Of a stretch of 30,518 nucleotides of DNA, positions 6,198 to 13,379 are shown one piece after another. Source of the DNA: 13-2-20CM-68-14 sp046733295 (lineage in GTDB: Bacteria > Actinomycetota > Thermoleophilia > Gaiellales > Gaiellaceae); contig JBKPOY010000043.1 in assembly GCA_046733295.1 (NCBI GenBank), forward strand, positions 1 to 30,518, in the 5' to 3' direction. Position 1 is the stretch's first letter, and every line of letters starts with the position of its first letter. The notes beneath the pieces are model-generated. The model did not search any database. It saw nothing but the letters and a program-made list of their open reading frames with translations, and had not been told where the DNA came from. The position numbers and the translations under genes are program-made.

Positions 6198-8427
6198 GAC
6201 GGCCGCGCTTTGTGCGGGGCCGGCCGCGCTGCTGGCGTGGTGCTGGCTCCGGCTCGAGCACCCGCACGCCGGCGCCTGGACTGCCCTATGGCTGATCGTC
6301 CTCGCCGTCGTGCCGGCGCTGCTACCGCGCCGCTGGCGTCTCCCGGCGCTGGCCGCGACGGCGGTGCTCGCCGCGCATGCCGCTCTCGGCGTCTGGATCA
6401 CCCACCCGCTGCGGCTCGTCTCGCGCTTCTGGGGCGGCTTTCTCGAGTTCTACGACGTCAGGCTTCCGTTCCCGGCCGTGCATCACCCGCGGATGGAGGG
6501 CGTGATCCTGGTCGCGGTCTTCGTGTCCTGCGCGGCCCTCGCCCTCGCCGTCGCTGCCCGACGGCCGGTGACGTCCGCAGTCGTCCTGCTCGTCGGCGCG
6601 GGCTGGCCCGCGACGCTGCTGACGGGGCCGGACGACCTCTCGCGTGGCGTCGCGCTGCTCGCCCTGATGCTGCTGCTCGTCGTCGGGCTCGGCGGCCGGC
6701 TGCATCCACGGCGGCTCGGCGTCGCCGTCGGCGTCGGGTTGGTCGTGGTGCTCGCGTCCTTCGGCGTCGCGCACTCGTCGGCTGTCGCGAGCGGTCAGGT
6801 ACTCCACTGGGAGGGCTGGGACTTCTACACGAAGCCACAGAAGCCGGTCGGCGTCGAATACGTCTGGAACTCGGACTACAGAGGGCTCAAGTTCCCGAAG
6901 AAGATCACGACGGTGTTGCGGATCAAGGCGCCGCCCCGGCGGACGTACTGGCGGGCGACGACGCTCGACGAGTTCGACAACGGCAACTGGTTCGAGGACG
7001 CGGTCGTGACGCTGCCGACGCGCGTGGGCGACCGCTATGAGCTGCGGGGGGACGTCGAGCTGCCGCGTGCGGCCTTGAAGCGCTCCCGCTGGGTGCGCCA
7101 GGACGTGAAGGTGGGTGCGCTTCGCGACCGTCACCTGATCGGTGCAAGCGTCCCGGTCGCATACCAGTCCGACAGGCATGTCGCCGAGTTCGCGGCGGGC
7201 GGGGTCGCGTTCCTCCAGAGCGATCCGCTCTCGCCCGGCGACGAGTACACGGTCTGGAGCTACCAGCCCCAGCCGACTCCGCGGCAGCTCGCACGACTAG
7301 AGGCGCGCTACCCGGCCCTGGTCAAAGCCATCGACCTGCGGGTGGCTCCGCACGTGACCGCGCCGCCGTTCGGGAAGCCGGGCCGCGAAGAGCAGGTGGC
7401 GAAGATCTTCGAGAACTCCTACGTGGCACGTCAGTACAAGGGCGTCTACGCGACCGCGAAGCGTGTGGTCGGCGAACCGCTGACGCCGTACGCCGCAGCG
7501 CTCGAGCTCGAAGCGTGGTTCAGGGCGGGCGGTTTCCGCTACGACGAGACGCCGCCGCAGGTCGCGGGGGCCGCCCCGCTCGTGGCCTTCGTGCTCCAGA
7601 CGCGCCGCGGCTACTGCCAGCACTTCGCGGGCGCAATGGCGTTGATGCTGCGATATCTCGGCATCCCCGCACGCGTCGCTGCTGGGTTCACGAGCGGAAC
7701 GTACGACGAAAAAAAGGGCGAATGGTCGGTGACGGATCATGACGCGCACACGTGGGTCGAGGCCTGGTTCCCGCGCTACGGCTGGCTGCCCTTCGATCCG
7801 ACACCGGGTCGCGGCGAGCTCGAGGGGCCGTACACGGCGTCGTCGCCGCGCTTCGACCTCACCGACGGCCTCTTCGCGGTCACCTCACAGCTGAAGAGGC
7901 CCAAGGGCTCCTTCGACCTGCGCAAGCTCGGCAACGGCCGCAGGGCGCAGGTCGGCGCAGGCGCCAAGGAGAGCAAGGCCAGGGCTCGCAGCGGTTCGGA
8001 AGGGTCGGGGATCGGGGCGCTGCTCAAGCTTCTCGTGCTCGTGGCCGGAGGGCTCGTGCTCGTCGTCGCCCTCGTGAAGTCGCTCCTCCGGAAGCGGCGC
8101 TATCTGACCCGCGATCCGCGGCGCATCGCCGGCGCCTGCGTGCGTGAGCTGAAGGACTACCTCGCCGACCAGGGCGCGAACGCACCCCCGGGCGCGACGT
8201 TGCGCGACCTGGCACGCCTCGTCGAAGCCGAGATCGGCGTTTCTGCAGCGATGTTCGTCGAAGCCGCGGCGGCCGCACGCTTCGGCCCCGCCGCGGGCGC
8301 GGCTGCGGCCGCCCGAGAGACCCGTCGCGAGTTGCGCGCGTTGCGCCGCCGACTCCGGGCGGCGCTCTCGAAGTCCGAGCGAGCGCTCGGGCTCGTCTCG
8401 CTTCGGTCGCTGGGCCTCACGGGCTGA
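6190..8427 (+). CDS. Membrane-bound transglutaminase-like protease/transferase with DUF3488- and DUF4129-like regions
   Basis: A 745-residue membrane protein. Roughly six hydrophobic segments occupy residues 1-200. A large extracytoplasmic domain follows, with a transglutaminase-like fold: the Cys-His-Asp triad is C476 in RRGYCQHFAGAM, H520 in DHDAHTWVEAW and D536 in LPFDPTPG. A further membrane helix (about 609-632) leads to a cytoplasmic C-terminal domain (YLTRDPRRIAGA...) resembling DUF4129. Homologues are consistently third in MoxR-DUF58-transglutaminase operons and are presumed to cleave or cross-link an envelope peptide or protein. The GTG start overlaps DUF58 by 8 bp. Substrate unknown. 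Confidence 0.9.
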   Translation: MARTAALCAGPAALLAWCWLRLEHPHAGAWTALWLIVLAVVPALLPRRWRLPALAATAVLAAHAALGVWITHPLRLVSRFWGGFLEFYDVRLPFPAVHHPRMEGVILVAVFVSCAALALAVAARRPVTSAVVLLVGAGWPATLLTGPDDLSRGVALLALMLLLVVGLGGRLHPRRLGVAVGVGLVVVLASFGVAHSSAVASGQVLHWEGWDFYTKPQKPVGVEYVWNSDYRGLKFPKKITTVLRIKAPPRRTYWRATTLDEFDNGNWFEDAVVTLPTRVGDRYELRGDVELPRAALKRSRWVRQDVKVGALRDRHLIGASVPVAYQSDRHVAEFAAGGVAFLQSDPLSPGDEYTVWSYQPQPTPRQLARLEARYPALVKAIDLRVAPHVTAPPFGKPGREEQVAKIFENSYVARQYKGVYATAKRVVGEPLTPYAAALELEAWFRAGGFRYDETPPQVAGAAPLVAFVLQTRRGYCQHFAGAMALMLRYLGIPARVAAGFTSGTYDEKKGEWSVTDHDAHTWVEAWFPRYGWLPFDPTPGRGELEGPYTASSPRFDLTDGLFAVTSQLKRPKGSFDLRKLGNGRRAQVGAGAKESKARARSGSEGSGIGALLKLLVLVAGGLVLVVALVKSLLRKRRYLTRDPRRIAGACVRELKDYLADQGANAPPGATLRDLARLVEAEIGVSAAMFVEAAAAARFGPAAGAAAAARETRRELRALRRRLRAALSKSERALGLVSLRSLGLTG

Positions 8428-8436
8428 TCCTCCGCG

Positions 8437-9135
8437 TTGGAGGCGATCGTCATGGCGGCGGGGGAGGGCCGGCGCCTGCGACCGCTGACGGAGCGCTGGC
8501 CGAAACCGGTCCTGCCGATCGACGGCCGGCCGGTGATCGCCGCGGTGGTCCGCGAGCTCGCGAGATCAGGCTGCGAGACGATCACCGTCGTGACGGGGCA
8601 CCTCGCCGACCAGGTGGAGGGCCTGCTCGGCGACGGGAGCGGCTTCGGCCTGCGAATCCGCTACGCGCGCCAGCCCGAGCCAGACGGCTCGGCCGACGCC
8701 GTGGCGCGCGGCCTCGCCGCGGGTGCGAGGACACCACTGCTCGTGACGGCGGCGGACACTGTCTTCGCGCCGGGAGACGTCGCGAGCTTTGCGGCCGAGG
8801 TCGAGCGCGGGGGCGGCCGCGCCTCCGTTGCGGTTCGTCGCGAGCCCCCGCCCGGGCCTCGCCGCGCGGGGGTGCAGATCGCCGGCGGGCTGGCCGTGCG
8901 GATCGTCGCGGGCGCAGAGACGCCGTATGCCCACGCCTCCCTCTGGGCCCTGACGGATCGGATCGTGCCGTACCTCGACGGGCTCGCGGGCCCACCCTTC
9001 GAGCTCGCGGAGGCGTACCAGCGCGCGATCGAGGCCGGCCACGAGGTTTCAGCGTTCGAGGTGAGGCGAACCCGTGATTTGACGGACCCGCTTGACTTGG
9101 TAAAGGAGAACTTTCCGTACCTGGGACCGGCATGA
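8437..9135 (+). CDS. Nucleotidyltransferase of the sugar-phosphate type (NTP_transferase fold)
   Basis: A 232-residue Rossmann-like enzyme that should activate a sugar phosphate (or similar) with an NTP. The N-terminal signature MAAGEGRRLRPLT (residues 6-18) with the PKPVLPIDGRPV follow-up is the standard GxGxRLxPLT/PKPxxP motif. TAADT (about residues 105-109) supplies the metal-binding Asp. Length fits the short single-domain forms (MurNAc-1-P or mannose-1-P type) without a beta-helix acyltransferase domain. The start is the TTG at 8437, 9 nt after the transglutaminase stop, because the first strand (EAIVMAAG) is needed. An internal ATG at 8452 would cut it. The exact sugar cannot be told from sequence. 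Its end overlaps the TPR gene by 4 bp. Confidence 0.82.
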   Translation: MEAIVMAAGEGRRLRPLTERWPKPVLPIDGRPVIAAVVRELARSGCETITVVTGHLADQVEGLLGDGSGFGLRIRYARQPEPDGSADAVARGLAAGARTPLLVTAADTVFAPGDVASFAAEVERGGGRASVAVRREPPPGPRRAGVQIAGGLAVRIVAGAETPYAHASLWALTDRIVPYLDGLAGPPFELAEAYQRAIEAGHEVSAFEVRRTRDLTDPLDLVKENFPYLGPA

Positions 9136-9488
9136 GCGACACCTACAACCTCTTCCAGCAGGGCCGCGCCCATCTCCGGGAGGGGATGGCGGCCCAAGCG
9201 ACCGTTCCGCTCGAGAAGGCAAAGCGTCGCGAGCCCGACAAGGCATCCATCCGCGAGGCGCTCGGGATCGCCTACTTCCGAATCCACCGGTACGAGGAGG
9301 CCGAGTCGGAGTTCCGCGCCATGCTCGAGCTGGCGCCGACCGACGACTACGCTCACTACGCGCTCGGCCGCTCGCTGGAGAAGCTCGGCAAGGAGGCCGA
9401 GGCGCAGGGCCACTACAAGCTCGCCAGCTCCCTGAGGCCGGCCAGCAAGCACTACTCATCCAGGATACGGGAGCTCGACGCCGGCTAG
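9132..9488 (+). CDS. Tetratricopeptide repeat protein
   Basis: A 118-residue soluble all-helical protein. At least two TPR units are recognisable: about residues 38-71 (ALGIAYFRIHRYEEAESEF, then LELAP) and 72-105 (HYALGRSLEKLGKEAEAQGH, then LRPAS), preceded by a more degenerate unit (FQQGRAHLREGM). TPRs mediate protein-protein contacts. No signal peptide is visible. The ATG overlaps the upstream nucleotidyltransferase stop, placing it as the last gene of the MoxR module operon. Its stop shares three bases on opposite strands with the convergent pilus ATPase gene. Confidence 0.88.
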   Translation: MSDTYNLFQQGRAHLREGMAAQATVPLEKAKRREPDKASIREALGIAYFRIHRYEEAESEFRAMLELAPTDDYAHYALGRSLEKLGKEAEAQGHYKLASSLRPASKHYSSRIRELDAG

Positions 9489-11194
9489 ACCAACCGGTCG
9501 CCGGTGACACGCCGGATCTCCTCGAGCGAGGAGATGCCGGCGAGGCACACGCGCATGCCGTCGTGGCGTAGCGTCGTCATGCCCTGCTCGACCGCCGCGG
9601 CGAAGATCTCTTCGGTCGATTCCGCGATCTTGCGACGCACCTCGCCGGTGACCGGCATGACCTCGTAGAGAGCGACGCGCCCCCGGTAGCCCGTGCCGCC
9701 GCAGCGAACACAGCCGACCGGCTTGTAGAGCGTGATCGGTTCGGTCGGATCCGTGCCCAGCTCCGCGAGCTCACCGGGGGTCGGCGCGTAGCCCTCCCGG
9801 CAATCGACGCAGAGCCGGCGCGCGAGGCGCTGCGCGACGATGCAGTTGATCGACGTCGCAAGCAGGCCGGTCTCGATGCCCATGTCGCAGAGGCGCGCGA
9901 TCGAGCTCGCCGCGTTGTGCGCGTGCAGCGTCGTCAGCACGAGGTGGCCGGTCATGGCCGCCTGCATCGCGATCCTGGCCGTCTCCTCGTCCCGAACCTC
10001 GCCCACGAGCAGGACGTCGGGGTCGCTGCGCAGGATCGTCCGCAGCCCCCGTGCGAATGTCAGGCCACTTCGTGGATTGACCTCGATCTGGTTGACGCCC
10101 GGGATTTGCCACTCGACGGGGTCCTCGATCGTCGTCACCACCCGGGTGTCCTGGTTGAGCACGTCGAGCGCGGCGTAGAGCGTGGTCGTCTTGCCGCTGC
10201 CGGTCGGTCCGACCGCGATCACCGCTCCGTAGGGCTGGCCGATCGCGCGCGCGAAGTCCTGCTCGGCCTCGGCGTTCATGCCGAGGTCGGCCAGCACGAG
10301 CCGGCCCTTGCCGCGGTGGAGGATCCTGAGCACGGCCTGCTCGCCGTGCGTCGTTGGGAGGACGGCGATGCGGAGATCCATCGGCTTGCCCCCGAACCGG
10401 ATCGAGACGCGGCCGTCCTGCGGCGCGCGCTTTTCGGCGATATCGAGCTCGGCCATGATCTTGAGGCGGCTCATCGCGGCCGCCTGCATCGAGGCGGGGA
10501 CGTCGGCAAGCTTCCTCATCACGCCGTCGATGCGGGCCCGGACGAGCATCCCGCGCGCCTGCGGCGCGAAGTGGATGTCGGAGGCGCCGTCGTCGATCGC
10601 CCGGCTGATGATCGAGTTGACGAGCTCGACCGCCGGTGCGCCGGATTCCGTGCTTTCGAGGATGTCCTCGACGAGCTCGGGCGTTTCCTCGGGCTCGTCC
10701 GTGACCTCGACCTCCTTGCGATGGATCCGGGCGATCGTCTGCTGCAGGTCGTTCGCGTCGACAACTGCAAGGCGGACGTTCAGCCCGAGGGCGATCCGAA
10801 GGTCGTCCGACGTCCGCACGTCCGTGGGGTCCGCGACGGCGACGAGGACGGTGGCGTCGTCGACGAAGGAGACCGGGAGGGCGTTGTAGCGTCGCGCAAG
10901 CTTCTCGGGCAGGAGCTCCGCGGCCGATGGGTCGACCTCGGTCTGCCCGAGGTCGACGAAGTCGAGCCCGTGCTGGAGCGCGAGCGCACCGGCGAGATCA
11001 CGGCCGGAGATCCAGCCGTGGCGCACGACGATCTCACCGAGCCGCTCCCCGGTTTCCTCCTTCTCCGCGAGCGCGCGCTCGAGCTGGGTCTGCGTCAGCA
11101 GGCCGTTCTGGGCCAGGACGGCGCCGAGCGGCAGGCTCCGCGCGTCGCCGAACGCGAGCGTGCCGGAATCGCCTGGGAGCTCCGCAGCCTCCAT
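9485..11194 (-). CDS. Type IV pilus assembly / type II secretion ATPase (PilB/GspE family)
   Basis: A 569-residue hexameric motor ATPase. The N-terminal part (about residues 20-160) is an MshEN-type domain (LGEIVVRHGWIS..., LGEMLxxxG-like repeats). The catalytic core has Walker A GPTGSGKTTT (329-338), the Asp box (TIEDPVEW, residues 355-362), Walker B LLVGEVRDEE (395-404) and the His box (TGHLVLTTLHAHNA). The zinc-binding tetracysteine is C462/C465 and C495/C498, which favours PilB/GspE over retraction PilT. No other pilus gene is present in the window, so it stands alone. Transcribed divergently from dtd with only 32 bp between starts. The Solirubrobacter-like lineages often have dispersed pilus genes, so the role (pilus vs secretion vs competence) is not decided. 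Confidence 0.93.
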   Translation of the reverse strand: MEAAELPGDSGTLAFGDARSLPLGAVLAQNGLLTQTQLERALAEKEETGERLGEIVVRHGWISGRDLAGALALQHGLDFVDLGQTEVDPSAAELLPEKLARRYNALPVSFVDDATVLVAVADPTDVRTSDDLRIALGLNVRLAVVDANDLQQTIARIHRKEVEVTDEPEETPELVEDILESTESGAPAVELVNSIISRAIDDGASDIHFAPQARGMLVRARIDGVMRKLADVPASMQAAAMSRLKIMAELDIAEKRAPQDGRVSIRFGGKPMDLRIAVLPTTHGEQAVLRILHRGKGRLVLADLGMNAEAEQDFARAIGQPYGAVIAVGPTGSGKTTTLYAALDVLNQDTRVVTTIEDPVEWQIPGVNQIEVNPRSGLTFARGLRTILRSDPDVLLVGEVRDEETARIAMQAAMTGHLVLTTLHAHNAASSIARLCDMGIETGLLATSINCIVAQRLARRLCVDCREGYAPTPGELAELGTDPTEPITLYKPVGCVRCGGTGYRGRVALYEVMPVTGEVRRKIAESTEEIFAAAVEQGMTTLRHDGMRVCLAGISSLEEIRRVTGDRLV

Positions 11195-11201
11195 AGAACG
11201 C

Positions 11202-11216
11202 CCTATCGGTGATAGT
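11202..11216. promoter_or_regulatory. Compact palindromic divergent promoter between pilus ATPase gene and dtd
   Basis: The perfect inverted repeat CTATCggtGATAG spans 11203-11215. On the plus strand GATAGT (11211-11216) lies 10 nt before the dtd ATG. On the minus strand GATAGG (complement of 11202-11207) lies 7 nt before the ATPase ATG. Both could act as -10 elements for nearly leaderless transcripts, and the palindrome could also be bound by a regulator. No clear -35 boxes. Confidence 0.4.
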
Positions 11217-11226
11217 CGCGTACGGC

Positions 11227-11670
11227 ATGAGGATTCTCTTGCAGCGCGTCTCCCGCGCAGGCGTGTTCGTCGAGGGCGAGAGCGTCGCCCAGATCGGCCG
11301 CGGGCTCGTGCTCCTGCTCGGGATCGCTCGCGGCGACGACGCGGCCGCGGCCGAGCAGCTGGCCGGCAAGATCGCGCGGCTGCGGGTCTTCGAGGGGGAG
11401 GACGGGCGCTTCGACCGCAGCCTGCTCGACACGGGCGGTGAGGCCCTCGTCGTCAGCCAATTCACGCTGCTCGCCGCCGGCAGACGCCAGAAGGGAAACC
11501 GGCCGGACTTCTCCGAGGCAGCACCCCGGGAACAGGCCGAACCGATCTACGAGGCGTTCTGCTCGGGGCTCCGCGATCTCGACGTGCCCGTTCGCACCGG
11601 CGTCTTCGGCGCGCGAATGGAGGTCGAGCTGGTCAACGACGGCCCGGTCACATTCGTGGTCGACCTATAA
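11227..11670 (+). CDS. dtd: D-aminoacyl-tRNA deacylase
   Basis: Hydrolyses D-amino acids (and glycine) mischarged onto tRNA, a proofreading enzyme acting in trans as a homodimer. At 147 residues it is the standard length. Signatures are the MRILLQRVSRAGV start, SQFTLLA (residues ~79-85), the GNRPDF block and the Gly-cisPro NDGPVTFVVDL ending. The ATG at 11227 is chosen because family members begin exactly there; an in-frame GTG 18 nt earlier would overlap the putative -10. A 43-bp stretch of its 3' end (11604-11646) recurs with one mismatch 1.6 kb downstream. Confidence 0.94.
   Translation: MRILLQRVSRAGVFVEGESVAQIGRGLVLLLGIARGDDAAAAEQLAGKIARLRVFEGEDGRFDRSLLDTGGEALVVSQFTLLAAGRRQKGNRPDFSEAAPREQAEPIYEAFCSGLRDLDVPVRTGVFGARMEVELVNDGPVTFVVDL
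11604..11646 (+). repeat. Left copy of 43-bp direct repeat (dtd 3' end)
   Basis: Bases 11604-11646 match 13191-13233 at 42 of 43 positions; the only difference is T11633 versus G13220. The stretch encodes FGARMEVEL-NDGP of dtd. The two copies bracket the three small-protein genes. Confidence 0.93.
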
Positions 11671-11780
11671 CGACGACCGGCTTCCGCTTCACGCAGTCGC
11701 CCGGGGGTGACCCACGAACGGAGTTCGGAAATTGCGTGTTTAGTGTCGCTCGATGGGGAGAGCAGGAACGGACATTAGAA

Positions 11781-11787
11781 AAGGAGG
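11781..11787 (+). promoter_or_regulatory. Strong Shine-Dalgarno sequence fixing the start of the first small-protein gene
   Basis: AAGGAGG, a near-perfect anti-16S complement, lies 5 nt before GTG 11793. It rules out the longer frame opening at 11736 and contrasts with most genes here, which have weak or no Shine-Dalgarno sequence. Confidence 0.8.
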
Positions 11788-11792
11788 TTGTT

Positions 11793-12047
11793 GTGCCCAA
11801 GCTTCAGGACGCTAAGGAATTGACTGCACCACTCGAGGAATTGGTGCGTGAGCTCAAGTCTGAGCTAAGCCAGTCGAAAGGTGACTTTGATCGGCTCGTC
11901 GAACTTGCGGACGAGATCGGCGCCCAGGCAGATGCGCTTGCCGAGACCTTCGGCGGCATCAACGAGACGCTGATGCAGCGAATGGAGGATTTCCGTGGGA
12001 ACGGCTCGCAGGCCTCTTCCCGTCGGAAATCCGCAGCTGCCAGCTGA
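11793..12047 (+). CDS. Uncharacterised small coiled-coil protein
   Basis: Not recognised. 84 residues, almost entirely helical by appearance: heptad-like spacing runs from about residue 8 to 68 (LEELVRELKSELSQSK, then FDRLVELADEIGAQADALAETF), ending in a short basic/Ser tail (SSRRKSAAAS). No cysteine, no signal peptide, no membrane segment. The GTG start is chosen because of the perfect AAGGAGG five bases upstream. Codon use is noticeably less GC-biased than in neighbours (TTG, GAA, CTT, TTT, GAT, TCT, AAA appear repeatedly), which suggests either recent acquisition or different selection. It is followed by two further small genes on the same strand (57-bp and 97-bp gaps), so a small operon is plausible. 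Function unknown; a phasin-like or scaffold role is possible only by analogy of amphipathic helices. Confidence 0.7.
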   Translation: MPKLQDAKELTAPLEELVRELKSELSQSKGDFDRLVELADEIGAQADALAETFGGINETLMQRMEDFRGNGSQASSRRKSAAAS

Positions 12048-12104
12048 CCTGGATCCGACGCACCACTTCATTCGAATTTCCGAGAGAAGGGTGAGGTGAC
12101 CGGG

Positions 12105-12449
12105 ATGGCGGACTTCAACGAGATCGCGAAGCGGGTAGCCGATGTGGCCCAACGAGTGGCAGACGTTTCTGACGCCGCCCGTGGCAAGGGAGCGCGAATC
12201 GGCGCCGGGAACAGCTTCGCACGGTGGCTGATCCTGCCGGCAGAGCCACGCACCGGCTTCCTACCTCACGCGAAAGCACGCGCTCCCGAGATCGAGCTCA
12301 CCGCTGTCGAAGAGGAGGATGAACAGGAGGACGAGGGACGGCCCTACGGCCAGCTCAGCTCGGGCGCGCGTGAGCTCGATGCGCACCTTCGGGAGCGCGC
12401 CGAGCGACGTGAGCGTCGTCGAGCGTCGAACTCCACGCGGTCGAGCTGA
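12105..12449 (+). CDS. Uncharacterised small protein with ARWLILPA motif (shorter paralogue)
   Basis: Not recognised. 114 residues. N-terminal amphipathic helix with a near-exact heptad repeat (RVADVAQ-RVADVSD, residues 10-23), then the core ARWLILPA (39-46), an acidic run (EEEDEQEDEG, 69-78), and an Arg-rich tail (RERAERRERRRAS). The start (MADFNEI), the ARWLILPA core and the RERAERRxRRR tail align with the third gene (MDFNKI..., ARWLILPA, RRERAERRQRRR), so the two are paralogues. Here the hydrophobic run after the core (GAAVYAVA in the other) is missing, so it probably no longer spans a membrane. ATG 12105 matches the paralogue start; an in-frame GTG at 12096 is the alternative. The gene is likely co-transcribed with its neighbours. 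Confidence 0.65.
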   Translation: MADFNEIAKRVADVAQRVADVSDAARGKGARIGAGNSFARWLILPAEPRTGFLPHAKARAPEIELTAVEEEDEQEDEGRPYGQLSSGARELDAHLRERAERRERRRASNSTRSS

Positions 12450-12546
12450 ATCCTGCAGGTCGCCTCTTCGTCATCGAAGACCCTTAGGCCGTGCACTGTT
12501 GCACCGAACGCAGTGCCGTCAGGAAACCAACTAGGAGGCTGCGTCG

Positions 12547-13071
12547 ATGGATTTCAACAAGATCACGAAGCAGATGGAGGACGTCGATTTCGACAGGATC
12601 GCGCAGCAGCTGGGAGAAGCAGCCGAGCGCGCCGACACGATCGCGCAGCAGGTCGGACAGATGGCCGAGCGCGGGAACGAGCTCACGCAACAGGCCGCGG
12701 AAGTAGCTGAGCGCGTCGTCGAAAATGTGTCTGGCGCCGTGCGCAAGCGTGGGAGGAAAGGCGGCCATGGCGCGCGGTGGCTGATACTGCCCGCAGTCGG
12801 CGCTGCGGTATACGCCGTCGCGCGGAATCGTTCGGTCGGACACTCGGCCAAGGCGCTTGCCGGTCAGGCGAAGGATCGCGCGTCCGAGATGCAGGAGATG
12901 GACCTGCTCGGTCGGGTCAAGGAAGTTGCCGGGTTGGAGGGCAACGGTCAGCACGATGACGAGGCCCGGCCCAGCCTGCGGCGGCGTACGAGCCCTGCTC
13001 AGCTCGAAAAGAACCGCCGCGAGCGCGCCGAACGCCGCCAGCGTCGCCGCAAGTCGACCTCTACCCGATGA
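12547..13071 (+). CDS. Uncharacterised small protein with ARWLILPA membrane segment (longer paralogue)
   Basis: Not recognised. 174 residues. A long N-terminal amphipathic helical region (residues 5-62: QMEDVDFDRIAQQLGEAAER, then repeated xxQQVGQMAER/TQQAAEVAER) precedes a basic stretch (RKRGRKGGHG) and one candidate membrane segment WLILPAVGAAVYAVA (about 78-92). Then come a polar linker, another helix (SEMQEMDLLGRVKEVAGL) and a strongly basic tail (KNRRERAERRQRRRKS, 155-170). An AGGAGG at 12533-12538 sits eight bases before the ATG. A small stem (GCACTG/CAGTGC, 12493-12498 and 12511-12516) lies in the leader. The arrangement suggests a membrane-tethered helical protein whose basic ends could bind nucleic acid or anionic lipid; that is inference. 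Confidence 0.7.
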   Translation: MDFNKITKQMEDVDFDRIAQQLGEAAERADTIAQQVGQMAERGNELTQQAAEVAERVVENVSGAVRKRGRKGGHGARWLILPAVGAAVYAVARNRSVGHSAKALAGQAKDRASEMQEMDLLGRVKEVAGLEGNGQHDDEARPSLRRRTSPAQLEKNRRERAERRQRRRKSTSTR

Positions 13072-13167
13072 ACTAGGACGCTGCCGGAAATCAAGCCCGA
13101 CACCCGATGTCGCCCGGTGCGGCCAACTCCGGCCTCCGGACGAAACCGGTCAGGGAGCAACGAACGT

Positions 13168-13249
13168 GATCCTCCGGAGTGCCCGCCGGGCTTCGGCGCG
13201 CGAATGGAGGTCGAGCTGGGCAACGACGGCCCGTCATGCTCGTGTCACC
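13168..13249 (+). pseudogene. Decayed fragment of a second dtd 3' end
   Basis: The core 13191-13233 is 42/43 identical to dtd 11604-11646 and would still encode FGARMEVELGNDGP. Similarity continues downstream with two or three single-base gaps up to the position of the dtd stop (the ACCT just before it is retained). It continues weakly upstream (GATC, GTGCCCG, CCGG anchors) with a deletion of several bases. The frame is broken after NDGP, so no functional enzyme end can be made. Confidence 0.75.
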
Positions 13250-13330
13250 TCTGGGTCGTACAGCCGCCGGGCCTTCTGCACCTGCCTCGCGCGAGTGTAA
13301 GGGTCGCTGCAAAGCGGGAAGAAAGTGAAC

Positions 13331-13379
13331 GAGTCGGCAGGCCCACCGGCAGCCGCAGCCGGGCACCGCCTGCCGACTC
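13331..13379. repeat. Long interrupted hairpin of unknown function
   Basis: GAGTCGGCAGGC (13331-13342) pairs perfectly with GCCTGCCGACTC (13368-13379). The 25-nt interval contains an inner CCGGC/GCCGG stem with a 7-nt loop. It could be a terminator without a T-tract, an RNA structure, or a protein-binding palindrome. Confidence 0.5.

Noticed and set aside
4788..6401. Long minus-strand open frame opposite DUF58
   Set aside because: Arg/Leu/Glu-rich shadow of a high-GC coding strand; no family features and no promoter. The same applies to the long antisense frames opposite coaBC, nusA, infB, pnp and the M16/dapB pair.
11736..11792. Earlier GTG start for the first small protein
   Set aside because: No Shine-Dalgarno there, while AAGGAGG is ideally placed before GTG 11793.
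11793..13071. Toxin-antitoxin or phage genes as an explanation for the small-gene island
   Set aside because: None of the proteins shows toxin, antitoxin DNA-binding or phage signatures, and no integrase or transposase is present.
13113..13190. Possible small SRP (4.5S) RNA, because GGTCAGG and GAGCAACG resemble domain IV
   Set aside because: The GGAA tetraloop and the flanking helix are missing, and the GTCAGG and AGCAAC stretches abut rather than flank a loop. The 3' half overlaps the dtd fragment. Probably chance, although an internally deleted copy cannot be excluded.
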